DNA of 64,000 nucleotides from Marinobacter segnicrescens (GTDB taxonomy: Bacteria; Pseudomonadota; Gammaproteobacteria; Pseudomonadales; Oleiphilaceae). Position 1 is the first letter of the stretch. The number at the start of each line of letters is the position of its first letter. The position numbers and the translations under genes were made by a program. Below, in pieces: positions 40,903 through 50,356 of the stretch. The notes beneath the pieces are model-generated. The model was not told the DNA's origin. It ran no database searches and worked only from the letters and a program-made list of their open reading frames with translations. The stretch is from contig NZ_FOHZ01000007.1 of assembly GCF_900111555.1 (NCBI RefSeq), forward strand, positions 143,186 through 207,185, written 5' to 3'.

Positions 40903-41046
40903 GCCTGGTCCGTATGGGGGCAACGCAATGCACCAGGATAATCGCCCTTCTGCACATCCCTTCATGAATATCAAGCACATTTGCCAGCGCATCTGGTAAT
41001 ATGCGCGCGCCCGTTAAAAGACTCGCCCTATAGAAGTGATAGATAA

Positions 41047-42552
41047 ATGCCATCGACTGTATTCGGCGGTTTCGCCGCCAATTTCCTGGGGAAGGCTCCC
41101 GTCTGGTACAAGCAGCTGATTCTGTTGTTCCTGGTGATCAACCCGATCGTGGTGGTCATGTTCGGGCCTGCGGTCGCTGGCTGGCTGCTGGTCGGGGAGT
41201 TCATTTTTACCCTGGCGATGGCGCTGAAATGCTACCCCCTCCTGCCTGGCGGCCTGCTGGCGGTGGAGGCCCTGCTGATCGGCATGACCACGCCGGAAGC
41301 GGTCTACCACGAGCTGCTGATCAACTTCCCGGTCATCCTGCTGCTGATGTTCATGGTGGCAGGCATCTATTTCATGAAGGAACTGTTGCTGGTCACCTTT
41401 ACCCAGATACTGGTGGGGGTACGGTCCAAGTCAGCACTTTCATTACTTTTCTGTGCGGCCGCAGCCCTGTTGTCGGCCTTTCTGGACGCGTTGACGGTTA
41501 CCGCAGTGATTATCAGTGTGGCTGTGGGCTTCTACTCGGTTTACCACAAGGTGGCCTCGGGCAAGGGTTACCAGCAGAAAGACCATAATGCCAACAGCGA
41601 TGCTGAAGTGATCGAGCTCCATCGAAACGACCTCGAACACTTCCGCGGTTTTCTGCGCAGCCTGCTGATGCATGGTGCCATCGGTACGGCCCTCGGTGGC
41701 GTCGCTACCATGGTTGGTGAGCCCCAGAACCTGCTCATCGCCAAGACCGTAGGCTGGGACTTTGTGACCTTTTTCGAGCATATGGCGCCCGTCAGCCTGC
41801 CGGTCCTGGGTGCTGGTCTGTTTACCTGCTGGGCACTGGAAAAGGTGCGCTGGTTCGGTTACGGAACCCGTCTGCCGAGGGCTGTGCGCCGGGTGCTGGA
41901 AGAATTCGCGGATAACGAGAAGGCCAAGCGCACCAAGTCTGACCAGGCTGCCTTGTGGATCCAGGCATTCGCCGCCGGTGTACTGGTGGTGGGGCTGGCG
42001 TTCCACCTGGCGGAAGTTGGGTTGATTGGCCTGCTGGTGATTATCCTGATCACGTCCTTTACGGGGGTGACGGATGAGCACCAGATTGGCAAGGCATTCC
42101 AGGAGTCGTTGCCGTTTACTTCATTGCTGGTGGTGTTCTTTGCAGTGGTTGCGGTCATCCACGACCAGCATCTGTTCAAGCCGATTATCGAGTTTGTGCT
42201 CAGCCTGCCGGAGAGCCAGCAGCCGGGTATGTTCTTCATGGCTAATGGTCTGCTGTCGATGATCAGTGACAACGTCTTTGTGGCAACGGTCTATATCAGC
42301 GAGATCAAGCAGGCCCTGGAGGCCGGTGCCATCAGTAACGAGCACTTCCAGACACTGGCGGTGGCCATTAACACCGGGACCAACCTGCCCAGCGTAGCCA
42401 CGCCCAATGGCCAGGCCGCTTTCCTGTTCCTGCTGACCTCTGCCATCGCCCCACTGGTGCGGTTGTCCTATGGCCGGATGGTCGTTATGGCCTTTCCCTA
42501 CACCATCGTGATGGGGATCGTCGGGCTGCTATGTGTCATTTACCTGGTGTAA
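41047..42552 (+). CDS. nhaB: Na+/H+ antiporter NhaB
   Basis: NhaB (501 aa) exports Na+ in exchange for protons at the inner membrane and supports growth in salt. The protein is hydrophobic throughout with about twelve helices. It includes [39 protein letters not shown] and [20 protein letters not shown] segments that mark the NhaB family. Its length is close to E. coli NhaB (513 aa). It is divergent from the guanidine unit. Confidence 0.95.
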   Translation: MPSTVFGGFAANFLGKAPVWYKQLILLFLVINPIVVVMFGPAVAGWLLVGEFIFTLAMALKCYPLLPGGLLAVEALLIGMTTPEAVYHELLINFPVILLLMFMVAGIYFMKELLLVTFTQILVGVRSKSALSLLFCAAAALLSAFLDALTVTAVIISVAVGFYSVYHKVASGKGYQQKDHNANSDAEVIELHRNDLEHFRGFLRSLLMHGAIGTALGGVATMVGEPQNLLIAKTVGWDFVTFFEHMAPVSLPVLGAGLFTCWALEKVRWFGYGTRLPRAVRRVLEEFADNEKAKRTKSDQAALWIQAFAAGVLVVGLAFHLAEVGLIGLLVIILITSFTGVTDEHQIGKAFQESLPFTSLLVVFFAVVAVIHDQHLFKPIIEFVLSLPESQQPGMFFMANGLLSMISDNVFVATVYISEIKQALEAGAISNEHFQTLAVAINTGTNLPSVATPNGQAAFLFLLTSAIAPLVRLSYGRMVVMAFPYTIVMGIVGLLCVIYLV

Positions 42553-42651
42553 CACAACCGTAACGTGGGGGATTGACCAGGCCCTCACCGCAGCCTATGT
42601 TGCTATAAGCAACAGCCCGTTTGCGGTTGCCGGTCGTAAAGGATAATCACC

Positions 42652-43407
42652 ATGGCAAGGTTGCTATTGATGGTCTGGTTGCTGGTTCCACTTCTGGCGA
42701 CAGGCGCGGGCGCTCCACTGACGGTCGGTTACGTGGATTTTCCCCCTTACCAGTTTCGCAACACCGACGGGCAGCCGGACGGCCGCTTTGTCGAACTCAC
42801 CCGCAAGGTTGCCCGGGAGGCTGGTTACGAGCTGGAGTTTCTCTACCTGCCCACCGCCCGGGTGTATTACTACCTGGAAACCGGGGCCATCGATCTGTGG
42901 CAGGGGTTTTCCGACAATCCGGCCATGGGGGACAAGGTGCTCGAGAGTGACAGCAGGCCGCTGCGGGTAGCCTATGGTGTCTGGTACCTTTCCGGAACGC
43001 CCGAGCCGGGTCACTTCCAGGACCTGTTCGGCAAGACCCTTATCACCATTACCGGCTACAACTATGCCGGCCTCGCCAGCTACCTGAGCCAGACTGAGGT
43101 CATCCGGGCCATCAACACCAATAACCATGATTCTGCCCTCGACATGCTCGAACGCGGTCGCGGTGACTATCTGTTGGACTATCAGGAGCCGGTTCTCGAC
43201 CTGCTGATGGCCAAGCCGGTTCGTGGTATCCGGTTCACCCCCATGTGGGTCCGTGACGCGGCGTGGCTGTTCTCAAGTGCCAGCGAGAACGCATTTCAAT
43301 GGCGACAGGATTTTGATGAAGCCTGGGACCGGCTGGTCACTCGGGGCGAGGTGTTGCCCATTGAACGCGCTGGCCAGTCACGCAGGATGGAAGGCCTGCC
43401 ACTGTAA
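42652..43407 (+). CDS. Periplasmic substrate-binding domain protein (family 3 type)
   Basis: A 251-aa secreted protein with a signal peptide (LLLMVWLLVPLLATGAGA) and a family 3 solute-binding fold: LTVGYVDFPPYQFRNTDGQP, later GRFVELTRKVAREAGYELEF. No transporter genes are adjacent, so it may be an orphan binding protein or a sensor partner. The aromatic-rich start resembles amino-acid-binding proteins. The ligand is unknown. It converges on the DUF3047 gene. Confidence 0.8.
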   Translation: MARLLLMVWLLVPLLATGAGAPLTVGYVDFPPYQFRNTDGQPDGRFVELTRKVAREAGYELEFLYLPTARVYYYLETGAIDLWQGFSDNPAMGDKVLESDSRPLRVAYGVWYLSGTPEPGHFQDLFGKTLITITGYNYAGLASYLSQTEVIRAINTNNHDSALDMLERGRGDYLLDYQEPVLDLLMAKPVRGIRFTPMWVRDAAWLFSSASENAFQWRQDFDEAWDRLVTRGEVLPIERAGQSRRMEGLPL

Positions 43408-43414
43408 CCATACA

Positions 43415-44149
43415 TCAGCGCCGGCCCAGACTGATATCGCCATACCAGGCCGTTGCCGCTCCCCCGGTATTGTCGGCGTCGGACATGATGGCAACGCCAA
43501 CCAGCGGCGGCGGGTTGTCCCCAAAGGCTTCGCGGTAGTCAGCCACAATATCCCGTTCAATAGTGACCCACTGCCCCAGCTCTTCCTCGCCGGAATTCAC
43601 GGCAATCATCATGGTGTCGTCCGTGAACGGGTTGGCGACGATGTCGCCTTGTGGCAGGCGATTTGCCCAAATGTAGTTCAGGGCCTTGCCGGGAAGTTCT
43701 TCCCCAAACAGGGCGCTGACCGTCTTGCGTTTTGCGCGCTCGAACCAGCCAGCCTTTTCCGGCTCGAACTCGAAAGCTACGTAGATCCGCGCCGGGTAGT
43801 CATCACCGGACTTGCGGCGGGCATCGCCCTTTTCCAGGGTATTGCCGACTTTCCAGCGCCAGCGCAGGATCAGTGAATCGCCCGGTTCCAGGGAAACCCG
43901 TGTGATCAGGCCGGAGGCACTGTTATCCGCCCGAGCCTGTACCACCTGTCCCTGGTCCGGGTCGGAGACCAGTTCATACTGGCTGTGGCGCCCGATACCC
44001 GGGAACTCCAGGGGTTCCCAGCCGTGCTCGGTGGTAAGCGCTGGCAGTTCCGAGAACGGGGGAATCGGGTTTGAGGGTTGTCCCCAGGCACTGGTATACA
44101 CGGCCAGGAACAGAAGCACCGCTATCGGTTGCCAATAGTGTACGGTCAT
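43415..44149 (-). CDS. DUF3047 family secreted protein
   Basis: The protein has 244 aa with an N-terminal signal peptide (QPIAVLLFLAVYTSAWG). The body shows SLILRWRWKVGNTLEKGDARRK-type and DDYPARIYVAFEF segments, typical of DUF3047, a beta-rich family of unknown function. The ATG at 44149 follows GGAGCCCTTGACC; a TTG two codons upstream is possible. Periplasmic location is inferred. Confidence 0.8.
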   Translation of the reverse strand: MTVHYWQPIAVLLFLAVYTSAWGQPSNPIPPFSELPALTTEHGWEPLEFPGIGRHSQYELVSDPDQGQVVQARADNSASGLITRVSLEPGDSLILRWRWKVGNTLEKGDARRKSGDDYPARIYVAFEFEPEKAGWFERAKRKTVSALFGEELPGKALNYIWANRLPQGDIVANPFTDDTMMIAVNSGEEELGQWVTIERDIVADYREAFGDNPPPLVGVAIMSDADNTGGAATAWYGDISLGRR

Positions 44150-44292
44150 GGTCAAGGGCTCCGTCTGGTGTCGGTACAGGACATTTCAGGTATACCATCC
44201 TATTCTACGATCAGGCGTAGCCCCGCCGATGACAGCGGCGGCTATGGCTACTGAACCTGGTTGCAGGAAAACCCGTACCAAGGACTATCAGC

Positions 44293-44541
44293 ATGGCATC
44301 CGATGACCACAACGGCGACTATGACCCGGACCTGGTGATGGAAACCATCCCGGATGTACGGGATGGTCTCACCCGCACCGAACGCATCATTCTCCACGTG
44401 CTGAACCAGGCGCAACAGGAGCGCAATGGCCGTAATGTGCCCACGGTCATGCTGTACGGGCGGGTGCTGGAATACGTCAATCTCAGCGAGGCCGAGCTGC
44501 ATGTCTACCTGGATCGGCTTGGTGTAAAGGGCAAGGTGTAA
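44293..44541 (+). CDS. Small hypothetical protein
   Basis: An 82-aa soluble, acidic protein without signal peptide or known motif. The central part (LTRTERIILHVLNQAQQERN, then VPTVMLYGRVLEYVNLSEAEL) could form helices of a small winged-helix-like fold. It lies between the DUF3047 and yghU genes, alone on its strand. Function cannot be assigned. Confidence 0.6.
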   Translation: MASDDHNGDYDPDLVMETIPDVRDGLTRTERIILHVLNQAQQERNGRNVPTVMLYGRVLEYVNLSEAELHVYLDRLGVKGKV

Positions 44542-44636
44542 GTCCCTGTCACTGCTATTGGTGTCTGTCCCGCTCCGGTGGCAAGATGGTTCACCACGCT
44601 GAATTCCTTCACGAAGCGGCAAGCGAGAGTATCACC

Positions 44637-45512
44637 ATGACCGAGAATACCTACACACCCCCGAGAGTTTGGAAATGGGACAGCCAGGGCGGCGGTAAAT
44701 TCACCAACATCAACCGCCCCATTGCCGGCCCCACCTACGACAAGGAACTGCCAGTGGGCAAGCACCCGCTCCAGCTCTACTCCCTGGCTACCCCCAATGG
44801 CGTGAAAGTGACTGTCATGCTGGAGGAGTTGCTGGAAAAGGGCTTCGAGGGTGCGGAATACGACGCCTGGCTGATTCGCATCATGGAGGGTGACCAGTTT
44901 TCCAGTGGGTTCGTGGATGTGAACCCCAACTCCAAGATTCCGGCCATGGTCGACCACAGTGTGGATCCTTCGCTACGGCTGTTCGAGTCTGGCTCCATCC
45001 TGCTCTACCTGGCGGAAAAGTTCGGCGCTTTCATACCGAAAGATATTCACGGTCGTACTGAAACCCTCAACTGGCTGTTCTGGCAGATGGGCAGCGCGCC
45101 GATCCTGGGCGGCGGGTTTGGCCACTTCTACGCCTATGCACCGGAAAAGTTCCAGTACCCCATTGATCGCTACACCATGGAGGTAAAGCGCCAGCTGGAC
45201 GTCCTGGACCGGCAACTGGCGAAGCACGAGTTCGTGGCCGGCAATGAATACACCATCGCCGATATGGCCATCTGGCCCTGGTACGGCCAGCTGGTGACCG
45301 GCACTATCTACGAGGCCCAGGAGTTTATCGAGGCACACAGCTACACCAACGTGGTGCGCTGGAGCAAGCAGCTGCAGTCTCGCCCCGGCGTACAGCGCGG
45401 CCAGATGGTCAACCGGGCCTGGGGCGACCCCGCCGGCCAGTTGCTGGAACGCCATGACGCGAGCGACTTTGAGTTGCGTACGCAGGACAAGTTGGACGAC
45501 GACAAGGGCTGA
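44637..45512 (+). CDS. yghU: Glutathione S-transferase family disulfide-bond oxidoreductase YghU
   Basis: YghU (291 aa) is a glutathione-dependent disulfide reductase of the Nu class of GSTs. The N-terminal extension (TYTPPRVWKWDSQGGGKF, then NINRPIAGPT) and LYSLATPNGVKVTVMLEELL are characteristic. VNPNSKIPAMVD and FESGSILLYLAEKFG form the glutathione site. The C-terminal helical domain includes EYTIADMAIWPWYGQLV. The start at 44637 follows a GCGAGAG sequence and matches E. coli YghU; an upstream in-frame ATG is unlikely. Confidence 0.95.
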   Translation: MTENTYTPPRVWKWDSQGGGKFTNINRPIAGPTYDKELPVGKHPLQLYSLATPNGVKVTVMLEELLEKGFEGAEYDAWLIRIMEGDQFSSGFVDVNPNSKIPAMVDHSVDPSLRLFESGSILLYLAEKFGAFIPKDIHGRTETLNWLFWQMGSAPILGGGFGHFYAYAPEKFQYPIDRYTMEVKRQLDVLDRQLAKHEFVAGNEYTIADMAIWPWYGQLVTGTIYEAQEFIEAHSYTNVVRWSKQLQSRPGVQRGQMVNRAWGDPAGQLLERHDASDFELRTQDKLDDDKG

Positions 45513-45622
45513 CCCCGCCCGGGCACGGGCCCTTCCGTTCGTGTTTACAGTGTTTGCGGGGGCCGGATATGGATGTATCCGGCCTTCGCACGGCGGCGGT
45601 AGCCATACCAGGGAGTAGGTCC

Positions 45623-46891
45623 ATGACCGGCAAGGGCAAATCAATCCTGTTTCTGATCAACCGCCTGCGGGAACGCCTCTGGTTCCGGCCGGCGGTGTTC
45701 AGTATCAGCTCCCTGGTGGCGGTGTTTGCTGCGGGCTGGGTCGACAGCTCTGGTCTGGGTGGCTGGCTGCCGGATATTGAACGGGATACCGTGGAAACGC
45801 TGCTGTCCATCCTCGCGGCCAGCATGCTGGTGATCGCCACCTTCGCTGTCGGTTCCATGGTATCCGCCTATACCGCTGCCACCAGCAGCGGGACACCCCG
45901 CAGTTTCAATTTGGTGTTGCGGGACGATATCTCCCAACTCGCACACTCCACCTTTATTGCCGCCTTTATCTTCAGTGTTATCGCCAGGGTCAGTCTTGAG
46001 GAGGGCTATTTTGAGGGTGATGGCTACTTTGTGATCTTCTCGGCCGCCTTGTTTGTGTTCGCCATGGTGGTCCTGGTGTTCGTTTACTGGGTGGACAGCA
46101 TTGCCCGTCTGGGCTTGCTGGGGCCGGTGATTGACCGGGCTGAACGGGCAACCCGGGCGGTGCTCAAACAGAATCGCCGGCGCCCCTGGCTGGGCGGCGT
46201 GGCCGGGGAAGGACCTGTGCCGGAGGGCACACCGGTACTCACGAACACCGTGGGTTATGTTCAGGAAATCAATGTCGAGGACCTGCAGGCCTGGGCCAAG
46301 GAAAACCATGCGAGGGTCAGGGTCATCGCACTGCCGGGCAGTTTCCTGTCACCCAGGGCAGAAATGGCACGGGTGTGGTTTCCTGAGGCCACACCAGAGC
46401 GGATCGAAACGGACCAGCTGGCGGCGTGTTTCACCGTGGACCGTGACCGGGTATTCGATCAGGATCCGGGCTTTGGCTTCGTGGTGCTGTCTGAAATTGC
46501 CATGAAGGCGCTTTCTCCGGCAGTGAATGACCCAGGCACAGCCCGCAAGGTGCTGCAAACCATGTTGCGGCTGCTTGATGAATGGTGTCAGCCGGTTCCG
46601 GCTGGATCGGTGGAGACTCCGTTCGACCGGGTTGAGCTGCCTGCGGTGGATGTGGACAACCTGTTTGACGGCGCGTTCACCGGCATTGGTCGCGACGGCG
46701 CCGATACGGTTGAAGTTGCCTTAGCCTTGCAGCAAACCCTCTCGGTGCTCGCAGCCAGCCACGACCGTGATGTGGCGGAGGCAGCCTTGCGACACAGCGC
46801 CATGGCACTTGCCCGAGCGGAACAGACCCTGAGCCTCTCGCAGGACCTGGAGGCGGTACGCGCCGCCAGCCCGGGACACGGTCAAGCCTGA
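45623..46891 (+). CDS. DUF2254 family membrane protein
   Basis: A 422-aa protein with four N-terminal membrane helices (about residues 20-160) and a soluble C-terminal half. ERDTVETLLSILAASMLVIA and VASAYTAATSSGTPR-like sequence are DUF2254 features, as is ALSPAVNDPGTARKVLQTML in the soluble domain. Function is unknown. The start at 45623 follows GGGAGTAGGTCC. It converges on the MFS gene with 23 bp between stops and no clear terminator. Confidence 0.88.
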   Translation: MTGKGKSILFLINRLRERLWFRPAVFSISSLVAVFAAGWVDSSGLGGWLPDIERDTVETLLSILAASMLVIATFAVGSMVSAYTAATSSGTPRSFNLVLRDDISQLAHSTFIAAFIFSVIARVSLEEGYFEGDGYFVIFSAALFVFAMVVLVFVYWVDSIARLGLLGPVIDRAERATRAVLKQNRRRPWLGGVAGEGPVPEGTPVLTNTVGYVQEINVEDLQAWAKENHARVRVIALPGSFLSPRAEMARVWFPEATPERIETDQLAACFTVDRDRVFDQDPGFGFVVLSEIAMKALSPAVNDPGTARKVLQTMLRLLDEWCQPVPAGSVETPFDRVELPAVDVDNLFDGAFTGIGRDGADTVEVALALQQTLSVLAASHDRDVAEAALRHSAMALARAEQTLSLSQDLEAVRAASPGHGQA

Positions 46892-46914
46892 GCCACTGTT
46901 TTTGATGCTGGTTT

Positions 46915-48177
46915 TCAGGTGCCAGGTTTGCGCAGGGTCATAATGGCTCCCGCAGCAACCAGGTTCGCCGCGATACTGCCGATAATGGCCAGGGTATAGT
47001 TCTGGGTCAGGTCGTAGGCATAGCCTGCCGCGGTCGGTCCGACCAGGGTGCCCAGGGCCACGCTGGTATAGAGCACACCAATAATACTGCTTATGTGCCG
47101 GCCACCGAAATAATCCATCACCAGGGCGGGCATCAGGGCGACGAACCCCCCGTAGAAGGTACCGAAGGTCAGGCCGAAAATGGCCAGTGGTACCAGGGTG
47201 TCCGATACCAGCCAGATCAGCAGGGTTATCGCCATTCCGGCAAAGGCGAGGATCAGCGCCAGCTGACGGCCGATGCGGTCAGCCACATTGCCCAGCAGGA
47301 AGCGCCCCACCGTACTGCCCACGCCCACCATACCCAGCAGGAAGGCCCCCTGACCGGCCGACATTCCCTGATCAGTCGCGAAGGGCACCAGGTGTACAAA
47401 CGGCACGAACAGTCCGAACGAAGCAATCAGTCCGGCAAAGTACAGCGTCAGGAAAGGTCGTGACCGCACCGCAACCCGGAGCTCGGTGCCCTCGGAGGCA
47501 CCAGACGCAGCAGTTGGCAGCGCGGGACCCCCATCTGGAGCCAGGCCTTTACTGCGGGGATCGTTGACGAACAGCAGTGCCATGGTGATGCCTACCAGGG
47601 CAGAGAGTATGCCCAGCGAGATATAGGCCGTACGCCAGCCAACAGTGCCAATCAGCAGCGCGGCCAGTATGGGCATCAAAAGGGTGCCGAATCCAATACC
47701 GCTGACAGCGAGACCCGAGGCAAACCCGCGCCTGCGGGCGAACCAGCGCTGAACCGTTCCCACCGACGGCACATAGGAACATCCGACCCCGAGACCCACA
47801 CCGAGACCGTAGGCCAGGTAGACGTGTAGCAGGTTGTCTGCAAAACCTGCCAGCACCAGCCCCGCCGATACAAAGACCATACCTGCAATGGCCATGGGCC
47901 TGGTACCGAACCGGTCTGCCAGTGGCCCGGTGACTACCCCAAGGCTGAAATACAGGAATCCTGCCAGTGAAAATACCAGTGAAACGGCGCCGCGGGAGGC
48001 GCTGAACTCCTGCTGCAGGGCATCCACAAAGGCGCTGAAACTGTAGGCGGCACCAAAACCCACAAAGGTGACCGCAAAGGCGGCGGCCACCACGAACCAG
48101 CCGTAGAACAGGGGCTTACGGCCAGGGGGTTCATCTTCCAGGGAATGGGCGTCAAAACCTGTCTTTTCGGTGGACAT
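46915..48177 (-). CDS. MFS transporter (monocarboxylate / oxalate-formate antiporter-like)
   Basis: This 420-aa inner-membrane protein has twelve predicted helices. The MFS loop motif appears as GPLADRFGTRPM between helices 2 and 3. GWFVVAAAFAVTFVGFGAAY near the start and RWFARRRGFASGLAVSGIGFG are typical of the monocarboxylate and OFA-type carriers. Neighbours do not reveal the substrate. It is divergent from an alpha/beta hydrolase gene across 321 bp of noncoding DNA. Confidence 0.85.
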   Translation of the reverse strand: MSTEKTGFDAHSLEDEPPGRKPLFYGWFVVAAAFAVTFVGFGAAYSFSAFVDALQQEFSASRGAVSLVFSLAGFLYFSLGVVTGPLADRFGTRPMAIAGMVFVSAGLVLAGFADNLLHVYLAYGLGVGLGVGCSYVPSVGTVQRWFARRRGFASGLAVSGIGFGTLLMPILAALLIGTVGWRTAYISLGILSALVGITMALLFVNDPRSKGLAPDGGPALPTAASGASEGTELRVAVRSRPFLTLYFAGLIASFGLFVPFVHLVPFATDQGMSAGQGAFLLGMVGVGSTVGRFLLGNVADRIGRQLALILAFAGMAITLLIWLVSDTLVPLAIFGLTFGTFYGGFVALMPALVMDYFGGRHISSIIGVLYTSVALGTLVGPTAAGYAYDLTQNYTLAIIGSIAANLVAAGAIMTLRKPGT

Positions 48178-48433
48178 GGCAGAGTCACTTAATGGATAGC
48201 TTGTTGTTGTTTTTACCGGTTCATATTGGCCCCGGGCTGCAGTTTGTGCAAGCTGTCGATAAGGATCGTCCGCCTGTCACACTACTTTGGCACTGTGCTG
48301 CGCCCTGACGATAACCAACCCCACGAAAACCACTTCCATCTTGACATCAGCACGTTCCGAGTTTCTCGCTGGTTTAGTCTTGTTCATCAGACCCTGCCGG
48401 TACAACGACAGATATGGAGCCCGATCGCAGGTA

Positions 48434-48469
48434 TTGACAGGCGTTCGCCTTTGTATGATAGTCATCATA
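48434..48469 (+). promoter_or_regulatory. Promoter with overlapping palindromic operator ahead of the alpha/beta hydrolase gene
   Basis: TTGACA at 48434-48439 and GATAGT at 48457-48462 are 17 bp apart. The -10 lies within TATGATAGTCATCATA (48454-48469), a 6-bp inverted repeat with a 4-bp spacer, a layout typical of repressor sites. The remaining 48178-48433 interval holds no gene; I see only a short AT-rich stretch likely to serve the MFS gene. Confidence 0.45.
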
Positions 48470-48498
48470 TTACGAACATCATATAAAGGGGATTGCTC

Positions 48499-49359
48499 AT
48501 GAATACCGAAGGATATATTGCGCAGCGCTCATCCCGGAGAGAGGCCGGAGGGCCTTCCGCCGACAAGGTTTTCCAGCAGTTGATACAGCCTCGTCGGGTT
48601 CCGGCCACGGAGCCCGAGATGCACTTGCTGGCCGGGGCAACTCGCGTCAACACGGTATTCAGGGGGGACAGGGTGGCGATCTGGCGGTGGGGTCACAGGG
48701 GGCCCGCTGTGCTGATGGTTCATGGTTGGGACAGTCGGGCGAGTCACCTGGGCAGCTTCGTTGAAGCGCTGTTGGCAGCAGGCTACCAGGTTGTGGCATT
48801 TGACGGCCCAGGTCATGGGGACTCCGGCGGTCACCACAGCAATGTGGTGCTGCTGGGACAGGCGATACTGCAGGTGGTAGCGGCGGCGGGCCCGGTGCAG
48901 GCCGCGATTGGTCATTCCATGGGGTCGCCGGCCTTATTGTATGCGTTCGCCCACGGCCTGGAAGTTGGTGCCAGTGTTCATCTGGCCGGGCCCAGTTCTT
49001 TCAGGCGGGTCCTTGAACGCACCGCATCACAGACCGGGCTGGACGCCGGGGGGCAGCGGGCACTGATGACGCTGATGGAGGCCGAAACCGGTATTCCTGT
49101 TGAAGCAATGGAACTGTCGCACCTGGCCCGGGGCCTGCGACATCCCTCCCTGCTACTACACGACCCGGAGGATCGCGAGGTTCCCTACGAGGAAAGCCGC
49201 AAACTCGGGGCAGCCTGGCCGTTGTCGACCCTTCATGCGGTATCCGGAGTGGGTCATCGTCGCATCCTTGGCGACAGGTCTGTGGTGGGGCTCAGTGCGG
49301 ATTTCCTGCGGCGGACCCTGCCTGTGAATGGCGCCAGTGTGCAGGAGACCAGATCATGA
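48499..49359 (+). CDS. Alpha/beta-fold hydrolase
   Basis: A 286-aa serine hydrolase. VLMVHGWDSRASHLGSF carries the oxyanion-hole HGW, GHSMGSPALL is the nucleophile elbow, and the late HDPEDREVPYEESR (Asp) and GVGHRRIL (His) complete the triad. No signal peptide is seen. The ATG at 48499 follows AGGGGATTGCTC. The gene overlaps a tiny membrane-protein gene by four bases. Substrate is unknown. Confidence 0.82.
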   Translation: MNTEGYIAQRSSRREAGGPSADKVFQQLIQPRRVPATEPEMHLLAGATRVNTVFRGDRVAIWRWGHRGPAVLMVHGWDSRASHLGSFVEALLAAGYQVVAFDGPGHGDSGGHHSNVVLLGQAILQVVAAAGPVQAAIGHSMGSPALLYAFAHGLEVGASVHLAGPSSFRRVLERTASQTGLDAGGQRALMTLMEAETGIPVEAMELSHLARGLRHPSLLLHDPEDREVPYEESRKLGAAWPLSTLHAVSGVGHRRILGDRSVVGLSADFLRRTLPVNGASVQETRS

Positions 49360-49484
49360 CTGGCCCTGAGCACGACAAACCAATGCCCATGCTGGCTATC
49401 CAGCTGATCGCTGTGATGATGGCCGTTCTGGCCTATCGTATGATCAGCTCACCAACGGCGGGGCTGGTGGAGGTCACCAGGTAA
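49356..49484 (+). CDS. Small single-span membrane protein coupled to the alpha/beta hydrolase
   Basis: A 42-codon frame starts in the ATGA overlap with the hydrolase stop (49356-49359), the classic sign of translational coupling. The peptide begins MTGPEHDKPMPMLAIQLIAV and has one hydrophobic helix (about residues 12-28) followed by RMISSPTAGLVEVTR. Family unknown. Support comes from the overlap and the composition. Confidence 0.5.
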   Translation: MTGPEHDKPMPMLAIQLIAVMMAVLAYRMISSPTAGLVEVTR

Positions 49485-49543
49485 GTTTTGACCGTTCACG
49501 GCGCAGTGTTCCGCCTGGTTAGCGAGGCAAACCAGGCGGGATG

Positions 49544-50356
49544 CTAACGGGGGCCCATTCGCCGTTTTTCTGCCCTCCGCATCCAGTACCAGGCGATGAA
49601 CGCCACAATAGACACCGCAAGGATAATGATGGTTGCCAGGGCGTTGATTTTCGGCGACACACCCATCCGCACTGACGAGAACACCACCATGGGCAGTGTG
49701 GTGGCCCCCGGGCCGGAGACAAAGCTGGCGATGACCAGGTCGTCCAGGGACAGGGTGAAGGCCAGCAACCAGCCGGAGACCAGGGCCGGGGCGATCACCG
49801 GCAGGGTGATCACGAAGAAGGTCTTCAGCGGTGTGCAGCCCAGGTCCATGGCGGCTTCTTCCACCGAGCGGTCCACTTCCCGCAGGCGCGAGCTGACCAC
49901 CACGGCCACATAGGCGCTGCAGAAGGTGGTGTGGGCAATCCAGATGGTGGCCATGCCCCGGTCCACCGGCCAGCCGATCAGCTGGGCCATGGCCACGAAC
50001 AGCAGCAACAGCGATAGCCCGGTGATCACCTCCGGCATCACCAGCGGGGCGGTGATCATGCTGGACAGAAGGGTGCGTCCGCGCATACCCCGGAAGCGGG
50101 TCATCACGAAGGCGCACAGGGTGCCCAGGCACACGGCCATGCTGGCGGAGTAAAAGGCAATGCGCAGGCTCATCCACACCGCCGACAGGATCTGCTGGTC
50201 GCGGAACAGTTCGCCGTACCAGTGGGTGGAAAACCCGGCCCACACTGACACCAGCCGCGAGGCGTTGAACGAGTAAACGACCAGCACCATCATCGGCAGG
50301 TACAGGAACAGCAGGCCCAGCACCAGCATGGCTTTCGAGAAGCTGAGCTTACCCAT
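49544..50356 (-). CDS. potI: Putrescine/polyamine ABC transporter permease PotI
   Basis: PotI (270 aa) is one of two inner-membrane permeases for putrescine import. It has six helices; the EAA-type loop is EEAAMDLGCTPLKTFFVITL. The stretch YLPMMVLVVYSFNASRLVSV is typical of PotC/PotI. It overlaps potH by 8 bp and ends the potFGHI operon. Confidence 0.94.
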   Translation of the reverse strand: MGKLSFSKAMLVLGLLFLYLPMMVLVVYSFNASRLVSVWAGFSTHWYGELFRDQQILSAVWMSLRIAFYSASMAVCLGTLCAFVMTRFRGMRGRTLLSSMITAPLVMPEVITGLSLLLLFVAMAQLIGWPVDRGMATIWIAHTTFCSAYVAVVVSSRLREVDRSVEEAAMDLGCTPLKTFFVITLPVIAPALVSGWLLAFTLSLDDLVIASFVSGPGATTLPMVVFSSVRMGVSPKINALATIIILAVSIVAFIAWYWMRRAEKRRMGPR

